NCBI GenBank assembly: GCA_016711125.1
Contig: JADJTQ010000003.1
Location: forward strand, 620,001 to 684,000
Length of the DNA stretch: 64,000 bases
Reading direction: 5' to 3'
Origin: Saprospiraceae bacterium
GTDB taxonomy: Bacteria > Bacteroidota > Bacteroidia > Chitinophagales > Saprospiraceae
Made by a program: the position numbers and the translations under genes. This document shows positions 8,418-17,795 of this stretch, in pieces (the first letter of the stretch is position 1; each line of letters starts with the position of its first letter). Below the pieces are notes generated by a model. It ran no database searches, had not been told where the DNA came from, and saw only the letters and a program-made list of their open reading frames with translations.

Positions 8418-9200
8418 ATGAATCGATTTACTATGGCTTTGATTTTGTCAATACTTGGCTCCACAGTGGGGGCTCAAGAGGATGGGGATACCAGCCGGAC
8501 TTTATCTGACTACATTCAGCTATACTCGGTAGGTCAGGAATCTACCAGCCAAAGACTAGTATTAAAATCAGATACTGACCCCGGCTGGGAACGCTGGCAA
8601 GAACGAGGTTACTCTTTTGGGTTTGATCCTCAAATCACTCCGATGTACACCACGGTTGACGGTATTTTGTCGACTCCTTACATGGTTCAGGTACGAGGCA
8701 ATTCCTTGGAGAAGAACAAAAAGCGTTGGGGCTATCATGTTTTTGAAGGATTTGCCAGCGATGATAAGTCACGCATCACTATGTTGGTCAACAAACATAT
8801 CGAATTAGAAAAGCCGGTGGCGGAACTTTATTATTATGGTACAGTATACAATCACTCACCCGAGGCTTACAACTGGTTTAAAATCGGCTCCGACGTCCGG
8901 CAGCATTCTTTTATGTTTGGCAGGGATCAAGCCATTTTTTATGGCTCACTCAAGTTGACCAATGCGTTGACCGTGGGCAATATCGGGCAAGATGATTTAT
9001 TGAAAGAAAAGCCAAAGGGTGATGATGAGACAAACTACGAAGCTGATGCAAAACATGTCAACTATATCGAGCTAAAAAACAGTGGAGATGGCACCCTGTT
9101 TTACGACAAAGACCGTCATATGCTGGTGATAAAAGTCAATGGTGAATGGATGAAAGTCAATTTGACACCTTTGCCGGCAGGAGTAGAATATGACTTTTAA
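8418..9200 (+). CDS. secreted protein of unknown function
   Basis: The start was set at the Met opening MNRFTMALILSILGSTVGAQ, a clean signal peptide; an in-frame ATG 57 bases upstream would give an unlikely leader. The mature part (about 240 residues) has no motif I recognise. It is rich in aromatic and charged residues (WERWQERGYSFGF, AELYYYGTVYNHSPEAYNWF) and ends GEWMKVNLTPLPAGVEYDF. The repeated aromatic beta-like pattern suggests a beta-rich extracellular domain. Its place beside S74 adhesins suggests a surface partner, but nothing in the sequence proves it. Confidence 0.6.
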   Translation: MNRFTMALILSILGSTVGAQEDGDTSRTLSDYIQLYSVGQESTSQRLVLKSDTDPGWERWQERGYSFGFDPQITPMYTTVDGILSTPYMVQVRGNSLEKNKKRWGYHVFEGFASDDKSRITMLVNKHIELEKPVAELYYYGTVYNHSPEAYNWFKIGSDVRQHSFMFGRDQAIFYGSLKLTNALTVGNIGQDDLLKEKPKGDDETNYEADAKHVNYIELKNSGDGTLFYDKDRHMLVIKVNGEWMKVNLTPLPAGVEYDF

Positions 9201-9431
9201 ACCAAAGTATAAGGCTTGATCTAGTCAGGTACAAGGAGACATCTGGATTTATCGAAATGATAAAAAGAATTGGCCATGAAATTGTCCCCCTTGAGGTAAC
9301 ACCAATAATGGAAGATCTTTTTCAATATATAAGGGGTAGCAAAGCAGTACTACCATAAAGGTGATTGCGTCACCTACTGTGTACTAATTAGTAAGAGGAG
9401 TCAGCACTGGAGATCAAGAATTTTGATTTTT

Positions 9432-10386
9432 CTATCTCCCAGCCGCTCTCCTCAATTTGTCATTAATCGCCCGGCCTAATCCCTCTTCGGGGACAAGCTC
9501 AGCCACAATGATATCCAGGTTTAGTTGATCGAGTTCTCTCAAATAGCTAAAAAATGCTGGGCAGCTTCGGAAAGACTGTTTGAAACACTTAGCACCCTTT
9601 GATGATCGGCAGAGATTTGTTCGATCTTATTGGCGAAGGCCAGATATCCAATTCTATCAACTGGAAATTCTAGGAGTACTTCAGGAATTGATTTTAAAGT
9701 CAGAGCTACTTTCGGTGCATAATGATGATCCAACATGCCGGGAGCCGAGGGCCTGCTGGTGGAATGGGTAGCCACTCTGACCTTGCCAAAGATATTTTCG
9801 ATCTCCTCGACCGGAATACCACCTTTTCGCAACACGATGATTTTACCCGCGACATAATCAACAATCGTACTTTCTAAACCAATTTTACATGGACCCCCAT
9901 TCAAAATATAGGGTATCAACCCGTCCAGTTGATCCTGAACGTGCTGTGCGGTTGTAGGACTGACATAACCAAAAGGATTGGCACTTGGTGCGGCCAAGGA
10001 AAATCCAATTTCTTAAGCAGGTCCAAGCTCATCGGATGATCTGGTATCCTAACCGCCACTTTGGGTGATCCGGAGGTGACTAAATCAGGGATTAAGTCTT
10101 TTTTATGTACAAGGATGGTCAGGGGCCCGGGCATAAATTGAGTAGCCAATTCTAGTAGTGGTCCGGGAATCTCCTCAATGAAACTTTCAATCTTTCGAAG
10201 ATCGTCTGTATGAATGATCAGGGGATCAAAGAAGGGTCGGTTTTTGACCCTGAAGATTTCGGTGACCGCCTTATTGCTCAATCCATTTCCAGCAAGGCCG
10301 TAGACCGTTTCCGTAGGTATTGCGACTAGTTGATCTTTCCTTAATAGTTGCATTGCCTCAGAAATATCAACTCCTATGCGTGTCAT
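9432..10386 (-). CDS. L-threonylcarbamoyladenylate synthase (Sua5/YciO/YrdC family), two frameshifts
   Basis: Sua5 makes threonylcarbamoyl-AMP for the universal t6A37 modification of ANN-decoding tRNAs. The N-terminal frame (9916-10386) has PTETVYGLAGN, KNRPFFDPLIIH and PGPLTILV. The second frame has APSANPFGYVSPTTAQHV, GLESTIVD and SAPGMLDHHYAPK, followed by the start of the C-terminal Sua5 domain. One base is missing near 10004 (KKLDFP to LAAPSAN), and a second is missing in a T run near 9549, after which YLRELDQLNLDIIVAEL and EEGLGRAINDKLRRAAG continue to a stop at 9432. With both restored the protein is about 318 residues, the usual Sua5 length. The gene is normally essential, so assembly error is the likelier cause. 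Confidence 0.88.
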
Positions 10387-10512
10387 AGGGGCAAAAATAC
10401 AATTACCAGGATCATCGAAAGGAAGCCGTCATTATTTTGTGGGAGATGTTCCCGGGAAAAGATTTGATTTCTGTAAGTTTAGGCTGTGTTTTTGATCTTA
10501 AAACTTTAAAAT

Positions 10513-11001
10513 ATGACATCTTACCTTCAATTGTGTTCGATAGTGACATTGATAACCTGCTTTTCTTTTAGTCTTCATGCCAGCTGCATAACCTTGGAGT
10601 CGGTGCCTACTCCCAACCTGGTGGTCTCAGAAGATGGCAACGAAGTGCTCATGGCCGAGAAGTCACGTTTTAAGGCTATGGTTGATAGAGATCTTGTCAC
10701 ACTTGATCAGGTGATTAGTGAAGACCTGGTTTATATTCATTCGAATGGATCTATTGATACCAAGGAGTCTTATATCGCTGCTATTGAAGATGGGAGCCGG
10801 GCGTATAACGATATTACCATGAAAGATGCTCAGGTGCGGACCTACGGCGAAGTAGGAATTATCAACGCAAAATGTACCTATCACCGCACAACACCGGAAG
10901 GTAGGGCCGATAACCTTTCTCTTTTTTATACTTCAGTCTATGCCAAGATTGATGGTCGCTGGCAGCATGTATCCTGGCAGTCATTTAAGATGACTGAATA
11001 G
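10513..11001 (+). CDS. NTF2-like (SnoaL/DUF4440) exported protein
   Basis: A 162-residue protein with an N-terminal hydrophobic signal (LCSIVTLITCFSFSLHASC) and one NTF2-like cone-fold domain (about residues 45-160). The family's features are FKAMVDRDLVTLDQVISEDLVYIHSNGSI at its start and YAKIDGRWQHVSWQSFKM at its end. Such domains bind small ligands or act as simple isomerases or hydrolases; many exported Bacteroidota members are uncharacterised. The gene is divergent from sua5, with an intergenic region of about 126 bp. Confidence 0.8.
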   Translation: MTSYLQLCSIVTLITCFSFSLHASCITLESVPTPNLVVSEDGNEVLMAEKSRFKAMVDRDLVTLDQVISEDLVYIHSNGSIDTKESYIAAIEDGSRAYNDITMKDAQVRTYGEVGIINAKCTYHRTTPEGRADNLSLFYTSVYAKIDGRWQHVSWQSFKMTE

Positions 11002-11192
11002 ACATAAACATAAAGCAGGCTGAATGATAACCATTTATTAAGCAATTTTTCTTGTGGTTAAAAAAACCGACTTCAACTATTTCACTACTAAGGAAGAGTT
11101 GAGAGAATGCTTCAAAAGATTCAATTTGATTATTGTCATCAAACCGGAACATTTCTACGTGTAACTGGCAGAATTTGTAAAGAGAGATTATC

Positions 11193-11477
11193 ATGCAAGT
11201 TTTATTCGAGGAGGAAGTCAGTAAAGGCAGGGCTTACATTGCCGATGAGGCAAACGTCACGCTCGGTGAAATGACATACTCGAAGGCAGGAGAGCATCTA
11301 ATCATTATTGACCACACGGAAATTGACGAAGTGCTTAGGGGTCAGGGTGTTGGCAGAAAATTATTAGATGCTATTGTCAGAAAGGTACGTGATGAAGGAA
11401 AGAGAATCTTGCCACTTTGTCCATATGCCAAAAGTGTTTTTGACAAAGATGAAAGCATTCGTGATGTATTGCAGTAA
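11193..11477 (+). CDS. small GNAT-family N-acetyltransferase (YjdJ/COG2388-like)
   Basis: A 94-residue single-domain acetyltransferase. RGQGVGRKLLDAIV is the acetyl-CoA pyrophosphate-binding loop (R/QxxGxG/A), followed by RILPLCPYAKSVF, the signature ending of this minimal GNAT subfamily. The N-terminus (YIADEANVTLGEMTYSKAG) matches the first strands. The length fits the subfamily's usual 90-100 residues. The substrate is unknown. Confidence 0.87.
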   Translation: MQVLFEEEVSKGRAYIADEANVTLGEMTYSKAGEHLIIIDHTEIDEVLRGQGVGRKLLDAIVRKVRDEGKRILPLCPYAKSVFDKDESIRDVLQ

Positions 11478-11816
11478 CGTCAGAATCGAAATATTTGTCA
11501 GTATTTAAATTGAAAAACTCAGTCCATTTTTTCGGGAGCATGAGATTTTAAATCATAGAATACCTTGATTAAGCGGGGGACGAGAGGTTTTCGCAGACAG
11601 GCCGGATTTCCTTTTCTTCCTTTAAATTGCTTTCAACCTCCCGGTGCCAAAAAGAAAATTGCCCAAACCCAGATAGCTCTCACTTTATTGCAAAAACCTG
11701 TAATTGTCTGGTCGAATAGATTACTCCTTCCGTAAAAGTATTATCTTGAAATTCAGCTCGACTTTATTGAGCCTGGCATCATTCAAATAAGATCTGAAAG
11801 CACTTAATTTGCAATT
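11478..11816. other. intergenic, no gene seen
   Basis: About 340 bp with no recognisable coding sequence. The promoter of the following oxidoreductase gene would lie at its right end. Confidence 0.4.
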
Positions 11817-13106
11817 ATGAAATCTAAATTGTTTGCCAACCTTGGTGTTGAAGCTAACGGAATCAAAGCTGACATAAGGAACACCACTTCACATTTTTCG
11901 ACTTCTTCCCGACGTTCTTTCTTACGATTAAGTGGCCTCGGTGTTGTCGGTTTCGGATTATTTCACGCAGGGTGCGCAGACCGGGGTGGATCGACAGATG
12001 GGGCAGATGAATTGATTCAGGGATTTGAGACAGAAGCCGAAGTTGAAAAGACAGAGACATGGGTTCCGATATCAGACCGGAAAGTCCGGGTAGGCATTGT
12101 GGGTTACGGGGTCTGTCGCTTTGGTGCTGAATTCGGCTTCCAAAATCATCCCAATGTGGAAGTTGTGGCGGTGAGCGATTTATTTCCTGACCGTTGCGCA
12201 AAACTTGCTGAAGTGTGCGGAGTTGCAAAAACGTACCCTTCATTAGAAGAACTCGTAAAGGACGACAACATCGAAGCAGTTTTTGTGGCAACAGATGCTC
12301 CTAGTCACGGAAAACACTGTCTTGAGGTTTTAAAACATGGAAAACATGTTGCCGTTGCCGTTCCTGCCGTCTTTGGGTCACTGGAGGAGGCTGACCAACT
12401 CATGGAGGTTGTGAAGTCAAGTGGATTAAAATATATGATGTTTGAGACTTCGATGTTTCGTAGCAATTTATATGCTATGCGTCAACTTTACCGGACTGGT
12501 GATTTAGGCGAGATCGTTTATTCGGAGGGTGAATATTACCACTATATGTCCGAGCCGATCGATTCCTATCAAGGGTGGCGTATTGGTTTACCTCCTCAAT
12601 TTTATCCCACCCACTCCAATGCTTACCATATTGGTGTCACCGGTGGCAGTTTCACAGAAGTATCATGCCTGGGGATGAAGAGTGCCATTAAAGATTTTCA
12701 GCCTTCCGCTAATAATTACAAGAATCCGTTTGCCACTGAGATAGCCATGTTCCGGACGTCCGAAGGAGCTATGTCAAGAATGGCAGTGAGTTGGGATACT
12801 CCTGGTGACCATGGCGAAAGAGGCAGGGTACGTGGCCAAAAGGGCAGCTTCTATGAAAAGTATGAGGGTCTATCAAAAAACTTACCTGATCTGTCGCGTC
12901 CTGGCCTGCCGGAAGGAGTTCCAGCCGGTGGTCATGGCGGATCACATGGACTGCTCACCGATGAGTTTATAACATCGATTATTCAGGATCGAACTCCACT
13001 GGTTAATCTAGCAATGGCTTTAAATATGTCGGTGTCAGGTATTGTAGCCCACCAGTCAGCACTGAAAGATGGAGAGCTATTAAAGATCCCTCAATATTCG
13101 TTCTAG
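11817..13106 (+). CDS. Gfo/Idh/MocA-family oxidoreductase with Tat signal
   Basis: A 429-residue protein. A twin-arginine signal (SRRSFLRLSGLGVVGFGLF, about residues 31-50, followed by a Cys) indicates folded export. The N-terminal Rossmann domain (about residues 90-210) has VRVGIVGYGVCRFGAEFG for NAD(P) binding and VEVVAVSDLFPDRCAKLAEVC, with AVAVPAVFGSLEEADQL at the usual EKP position. The C-terminal domain (about 215-429) has SEGEYYHYMSEP and NAYHIGVTGGSFTEVSCLG. The classical EKP lysine reads AVPA here, so the catalytic Lys seems to be replaced. Exported Gfo/Idh proteins of this phylum act on sugar derivatives; the substrate is not evident. Confidence 0.85.
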   Translation: MKSKLFANLGVEANGIKADIRNTTSHFSTSSRRSFLRLSGLGVVGFGLFHAGCADRGGSTDGADELIQGFETEAEVEKTETWVPISDRKVRVGIVGYGVCRFGAEFGFQNHPNVEVVAVSDLFPDRCAKLAEVCGVAKTYPSLEELVKDDNIEAVFVATDAPSHGKHCLEVLKHGKHVAVAVPAVFGSLEEADQLMEVVKSSGLKYMMFETSMFRSNLYAMRQLYRTGDLGEIVYSEGEYYHYMSEPIDSYQGWRIGLPPQFYPTHSNAYHIGVTGGSFTEVSCLGMKSAIKDFQPSANNYKNPFATEIAMFRTSEGAMSRMAVSWDTPGDHGERGRVRGQKGSFYEKYEGLSKNLPDLSRPGLPEGVPAGGHGGSHGLLTDEFITSIIQDRTPLVNLAMALNMSVSGIVAHQSALKDGELLKIPQYSF

Positions 13107-13115
13107 TATTCTGGT

Positions 13116-13151
13116 AGGGATTCCTAAGCCCAGAGGGATTAGTAAGCCCGG
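13116..13151. repeat. 36-bp double-hairpin repeat, copy 1
   Basis: Two related 15-mers in direct order, GGGATTCCTAAGCCC and GGGATTAGTAAGCCC, separated by AGA. Each can fold into a small GGG-TT/AA-CCC hairpin. An exact copy lies at 13246-13281 and a diverged one at 17050-17085. The element sits just downstream of the oxidoreductase stop. Confidence 0.75.
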
Positions 13152-13245
13152 TCTGCTTTAAGAGGTCTCGCACCTTGACGAGCAGTGAGCTGAGAGAGTG
13201 GTACCACTCTTCCTAAATCCTGAAGGTGATTGGTCGACAGAATGG

Positions 13246-13281
13246 AGGGATTCCTAAGCCCAGAGGGATTAGTAAGCCCGG
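13246..13281. repeat. 36-bp double-hairpin repeat, copy 2
   Basis: All 36 bases are identical to those at 13116-13151. It lies 14 bp from the stop of the convergent SIS-domain gene, so the two copies bracket the space between two gene ends. Confidence 0.75.
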
Positions 13282-13294
13282 CTTGAGTCCCCGG

Positions 13295-14086
13295 TCAGCT
13301 CAGACCTGGATTACCAACATTTTGATATAATTTGGCAATCAAATGAGCATGCTCATCATATGCTGATTCAAACAGGTCATTAGCCCTTTGCTCACCCACT
13401 ATTTTGCCACTACTCAATACCTTCGGCGGCTTTCCATTACGAACAAGAATATTAGCAATCTCCGCTTTTAGACAATTGATCAGTAATACTCCGCCCAAAG
13501 TGGAACCAGGAGATACTGGAGTATCCAGGCCTTCCAATTTAATCATGGCATCTCCCAGGGGAGCTCCGGTATCTAAAACATAATCGGCAAAATCGACTAG
13601 TTTTTTTCCATCTGTTCGCTTGGAGTTACTACCTTCCAGGTGAAGACTACTTACTAATGCTACAACCGGTATTTTTCGTAGTTTAAATTGTTCCGCCATT
13701 TCTATCGGGACTACGTTACAACCACTTGAGGAAATGATGAGAGCGGAATCTTCCTTGCTGGTGTCAAAGTTTCGGAGAATTCTTGCAGCCAGACCAGACA
13801 CATTTTCTAAAAACATAGCCTGTCTTTGACCATTGGCCCCCACAACCTGATTATGAAAAGTCAGGGATAATTCCACAATTGGATTAAATCCGGGAAATGA
13901 TCCATAACGTGGCCACATTTCTTCAACCATAATTCGGCTATGTCCAGAGCCAAACAGATGTACCATCCGCCCCTTTAATATGGATTGGGCAAATAATTCG
14001 GCTACCTCGCAGATCGTTGGTTCCTGATGGGCGATAATGGAGGTAATGTATTTTGCTCTTTCCAAATATTGTTTGGTATAACTCAT
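13295..14086 (-). CDS. SIS-domain sugar-phosphate isomerase-like protein
   Basis: A 263-residue cytosolic protein with a single SIS (sugar isomerase) fold. The phosphosugar-binding features are HLFGSGHSRIMVEEMWPRYG and the Ser-rich loop ALIISSSGCNVVPIEMAEQFK. The closing region VSPGSTLGGVLLINCLKAEIA matches the UPF0309-type SIS proteins. These are related to GmhA/MurQ-type enzymes that isomerise or bind phosphorylated amino sugars. Length is normal and no fused kinase or DNA-binding domain is present. Neighbouring sugar-acid genes support a carbohydrate role; the substrate is unknown. Confidence 0.82.
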   Translation of the reverse strand: MSYTKQYLERAKYITSIIAHQEPTICEVAELFAQSILKGRMVHLFGSGHSRIMVEEMWPRYGSFPGFNPIVELSLTFHNQVVGANGQRQAMFLENVSGLAARILRNFDTSKEDSALIISSSGCNVVPIEMAEQFKLRKIPVVALVSSLHLEGSNSKRTDGKKLVDFADYVLDTGAPLGDAMIKLEGLDTPVSPGSTLGGVLLINCLKAEIANILVRNGKPPKVLSSGKIVGEQRANDLFESAYDEHAHLIAKLYQNVGNPGLS

Positions 14087-14742
14087 TTGATTGCTATTAT
14101 TTTAATCACTTAGTCATTCGTTCCCCAAGGTTTCTGATCCAGAGATTTTCATCTATGGAAGTTGCTAAAGCATTTGGATTCGGTACACTAAAAGGGCCAT
14201 CAAATATAATTTATTATAGCTTGTACCTGTCAGGTTTGAAAATATAGAGCTTGCTGACTCAGCTGGTTATTTGAAGGCACTTTGATTTCTCTGGCAATAA
14301 AACTTATAACCGATAATATGGGGAAGGTTACGATTGGGGTTTCTTACTTTTATCTGTGGCGATATCAATGACGAGGCAAGCAAACCTGTCATTTTGGAAG
14401 CGAAGAGTACGAAAGTCGCTTTTATTCAATACACATGCACCGTCTTTCCCTATGATCATGCAGCTTCGGCGAGTCAGCCAGGGATCGCTGGGAACATGAT
14501 CTCAACTGCATGTCTACCACCGCCACATCTGGACGAAACCCGGCCAATCTCCGATCGTAGTAAATCAGATTGGCCAAGGCTCTCGCGAAGCCCTGGTTTT
14601 TTGGTCCACTATTAATGCTGACAGCGGGTGCTCATTGTATCGATAAGATTGTCTTTTTATTTGTGTATTCTAGATTTACTTTTTATTATCAATGTTTAGT
14701 TTGGGGTTTGTTGCTACCAGGCTGTTGTAAAAGGGTAAAACT
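14087..14742. other. gap without a confident gene
   Basis: About 650 bp between divergent genes. Short open stretches occur on both strands (plus 14334-14615; a minus stretch reading FARALANLIYYDRRLAGF near 14500-14600), but none matches a family I know. They could be remnants of a lost gene. Confidence 0.4.
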
Positions 14743-15745
14743 ATGCATTTGGTGCAGTTGCAAAACGATAAAATGGATCGACGAGTAGCGCTGGTCGATT
14801 CAGAAGATTTATACCTGCTTGGGAAGGAGTATCCATCGGTTTACAGTCTGGCCTTATTCGTCATCGATCATCAGAGAATTTTGTCGAGAACAATCGAAGA
14901 GGCTTTAACCTCGGTGAAACTTGATTATACCAAAGTCTATCAAGATCGTAGTTTATGGAAGATCTTACCCTCAATCGATCACCCGTTAAATTATGCAGAT
15001 TGTATCGTAAGCGGTACTGGACTCACCCACAAAGCCAGTGCGACCAACCGACAGAAAATGCATTTGGCGGAGAATGATGATAATCTGACCGACAGTATGC
15101 AGATGTATCTATGGGGTGAGAAAAGAGGTAAACCAGTTGCGGGTGAAATAGGGGTACAACCCGAATGGTTCTATAAGGGAAATGGTTCCACCCTAAGAGG
15201 CCATGGGCAGGTGCTTCGAGTGCCAGGATATGCTGAAGACGGCGGGGAAGAGCCCGAAATCGCCGGTATTTATGTTATTGCAAAGAATGGAGACCCTTAT
15301 CGAGTAGGATTTTCAACCGGTAACGAATTCTCTGATCATATTATGGAAAAGAAGAATTATCTATATCTGGCACCTTCTAAATTACGACAATGTGCCATTG
15401 GTCCGGAGCTTGTACTTAAAGATGATTTTTCAAATGTCAATGGAATGGTAAGAATTAGTCGCAATGATGAGGTCGTTTGGTCGGCCTCGATCGCCAGCGG
15501 AGAAAAAAATATGGCACACAGTCTGAACAATTTGGAACATCACCATTTTAAATATGCTCAACATAGGTTGCCCGGTCAGGTGCACGCATTTTTTTGGTGC
15601 AGCTGATTTTAGCTTTGGCCACAATATAATTCTGATTGATGGAGATATTATGGAAGTACAATGGGAAGGTTTTGGAAGGGCCCTGCGCAATCCGATAAAG
15701 ATTGGTACGAAAGACGAGCCAATGATAAGGGTCAGAACGATATAG
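14743..15745 (+). CDS. AraD1/GguC-like fumarylacetoacetate-hydrolase-superfamily protein, frameshifted
   Basis: The N-terminal half (RRVALVDSEDLYLL, TYTKV-like region, WKILPSIDHP) and FAH core (GVQPEWFYKGNGSTLRGHGQ, EEPEIAGIYV with the metal-binding ExE, GNEFSDHIME) match the AraD1/GguC family, which acts on 2-keto-3-deoxy sugar-acid intermediates. At 15588-15594 a run of seven T shifts the frame; six T would give VHAFFGAADFSF, then GFGRALRNPIKIG to the stop at 15745, for about 334 residues as expected. It fits with the mannonate-dehydratase-like and mandelate-racemase-like genes here as part of a non-phosphorylative sugar-acid pathway. Confidence 0.75.
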
Positions 15746-15821
15746 AAAAAATATGATGGTGAAAATCGCCATGAGGCTATGTTGAAAAATGAAAAATCAA
15801 ATAAATTTAATGCTTGGACCT

Positions 15822-16622
15822 ATGAATTTTAAGCAGATTATTAATCTTCTGCCATTTTTTCTTTTTATGGCAGGTTTTCCGCCTTATGGCTGGAACCCAA
15901 TCAAATGGGATCCAGGAAAAGCTAAAAATGTGGTTTTCCTAGTCAGTGAGGATGTGAATAATTATGAAGCTGATCGTACTATTCCATTGTTCGCTCAGCA
16001 GTTAGAGAAAAATTTCAATTTCAAAGCGCATGTTTTATTGGGCGAGGGACCCAGATCGGCCTATGAATTTCCAGATCTTTCGATTCTGAAAGAGGCTGAT
16101 CTGGTGGTCGTGTTTTGTCGTCGGTTAGCGTTGCCAGAATCTCAAATGGCCTCCATTAAAGAATACATTCAAAATGGAAATCCCGTTCTGGGAATACGTA
16201 CCGCCAATCATGCGTTTTCTGATCGCACAGACAGTATTGAAGTAGGGTATGTTGATTGGTGGGGATTCGTACCGGAAGTTCTGGGTTGTGAAAACCGTGG
16301 TTACGGAGCGGAAGAATTGGGTGCAGATATTAGGATGGTGCCAGATCAGGCTAATCATCCCATACTCAAAGGAATTCAAAAAATGAACTGGCATACGATC
16401 GGAAGTCTGTACCGAGTGGTCCCTACGCTTGACACTACAGCAACCATACTGCTGACTGGTAGTGTGGAACAATATGAGGAGCCGGTCGCCTGGACGAGAG
16501 AAACTAATAATGGTGGTGAAGTATTTTATACATCACTGGGACACCCCATGGATTTTGAGAATCCTGATTTTATCAATATGGTAAATCAGGCGATTACCTG
16601 GCTCACTCGCGATAACAATTAG
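15822..16622 (+). CDS. ThuA-like domain exported protein
   Basis: The start was placed at MNFKQIINLLPFFLFMAGF, a good signal peptide; an ATG 33 bases upstream is also possible. The mature protein (about 240 residues) is a ThuA-like class I glutamine amidotransferase-fold domain: KNVVFLVSEDVNNYEADRTIPLF, ADLVVVFCRRLALPESQ, NPVLGIRTANHAFS, NHPILKGI and GEVFYTSLGHPMDFENP. ThuA proteins accompany sugar oxidoreductases and act in disaccharide or keto-sugar metabolism. Placement 76 bp after the AraD1-like gene suggests one transcript. Confidence 0.83.
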   Translation: MNFKQIINLLPFFLFMAGFPPYGWNPIKWDPGKAKNVVFLVSEDVNNYEADRTIPLFAQQLEKNFNFKAHVLLGEGPRSAYEFPDLSILKEADLVVVFCRRLALPESQMASIKEYIQNGNPVLGIRTANHAFSDRTDSIEVGYVDWWGFVPEVLGCENRGYGAEELGADIRMVPDQANHPILKGIQKMNWHTIGSLYRVVPTLDTTATILLTGSVEQYEEPVAWTRETNNGGEVFYTSLGHPMDFENPDFINMVNQAITWLTRDNN

Positions 16623-17183
16623 TACTCTAAAAGCAACCAAGAAAGAAGATAAAAATCCTAATTTTTTATGCCTCCTATTTTGTTTTACCAGGATGCTTGG
16701 CTCCGATCTTTATGTAGGTGTATCGGGGGTTGAAATTACACCGAAGTTGCCAGTTGCACTGATGGGGTAATTTCATCTGCGGATAGCAGAAAAAAGTCAA
16801 CAAACCACTTACTGCCAATGTTGTCGTATGGAAAATCCCGAAACGGACTTATCGTCTGGAGCCTTGCTACGTCTTACCCTGATCTTGTCTCTGTGAGGCC
16901 TGTCGAGTTTCAATGAAGTAATCCCGGAACCAGCGTGGATCAGTAAATCCGGCTTGGAAATGTATAATTTTTCTGATTGGAGTTTTGTGCCTGCCGAGTC
17001 GTGAGCTTGCCAATCCCTATGGGCTCGAGAGTCTCACTCGAATAAATATAGGGACTCCTAAGCTCGAAGGGATTAGTAAGTCCGGCTTGGTGGGTTTGAA
17101 TATCACCGAAACTAATTTGGATTTGTCAGCCCGACTTCTAAAATTTCAGATATTTAACCAAATAATCGATCTCAACAATCAAG
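16623..17183. other. gap without a confident gene
   Basis: About 560 bp with no recognisable protein. It contains one diverged 36-bp repeat (17050-17085) and another weakly similar stretch ending in AGTAAATCCGGCTTGG near 16955. Confidence 0.4.
17050..17085. repeat. 36-bp double-hairpin repeat, diverged copy 3
   Basis: Same length and layout as the copies at 13116 and 13246 (GGGACTCCTAAGCTC, then GGGATTAGTAAGTCC), with about five substitutions by eye. The change of GGGAT...GCCC to GGGAC...GCTC partly keeps the ability to pair. Confidence 0.6.
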
Positions 17184-17736
17184 ATGATCCCTTTTTTTCC
17201 CGTTGTTATGACTCACGAAAGTCTGGCTTGTGGTACTTTCAACGGCACCCCTCCCGAACTTTATCGCTTCAGTCATTATGTCAGAGGAGATGAAATTGAG
17301 TGGAGCCGACTTCAATCCACCACCGATTCATTTGCGGGTGAAACCGAAGCCTTGGAGTATTTCCAAAAGAATTTGGCCAGGTCACGGATGCCTTAAAACG
17401 AAGATGTTTTTTCTTAAAAACAAATCAGCAGCAATAATCGGGTCGGCCATGGCCTGGTATGGAGATGGTCGGTTTGACAATAATTACGGAAGGTTACATT
17501 GGGTGGTCATTCACCCTGATTTTCGAGGACAGGGCTTGGGTAGGCAATTGATCATTTTCACCATGTACCAATTGAGCTGTCAGTATTCCAAAGCTTATTT
17601 AACCACTCAGACCACCAGTTTCCAGGCGATCAAAATCTATTTGGATCTCGGCTTCCGGCCTTCGATCAGCAATAGTGAGGACGAGACAGCCTGGAATATT
17701 TTAAGAGACAGGCTGAACCATCCGGCTCTTTTTTAG
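17184..17736 (+). CDS. GNAT-family N-acetyltransferase, frameshifted
   Basis: The first frame gives MIPFFPVVMTHESLAC and FSHYVRGDEIEWSRLQ, the usual start of this GNAT subfamily. Near 17385-17398 the frame changes; the second frame continues KTKMFFLKNKSAAIIGSAMA and GRLHWVVIHPDFRGQGLGRQL, which holds the acetyl-CoA loop RGQGLG, and ends at 17736. Joined length is about 184 residues, normal for the family. The acceptor is unknown. A single indel explains the break. Confidence 0.75.
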
Positions 17737-17795
17737 TCATCGCAATATTTGTGATAGAAATAATCAGAATCTATCGGTGCTCCCAAAATCTTTTT

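Noticed and set aside
11054..11164. Plus-strand frame VKKTDFNYFTTKEELRECF that looks like a methyltransferase tail
   Set aside because: Only about 36 codons, no upstream part, and no clear start. It may be a remnant, but evidence is too thin to annotate.
14334..14615. A 93-codon plus-strand frame in the gap before the AraD1-like gene
   Set aside because: No signal, motif or ribosome-binding site; the complement also has an open stretch, so neither is trusted.
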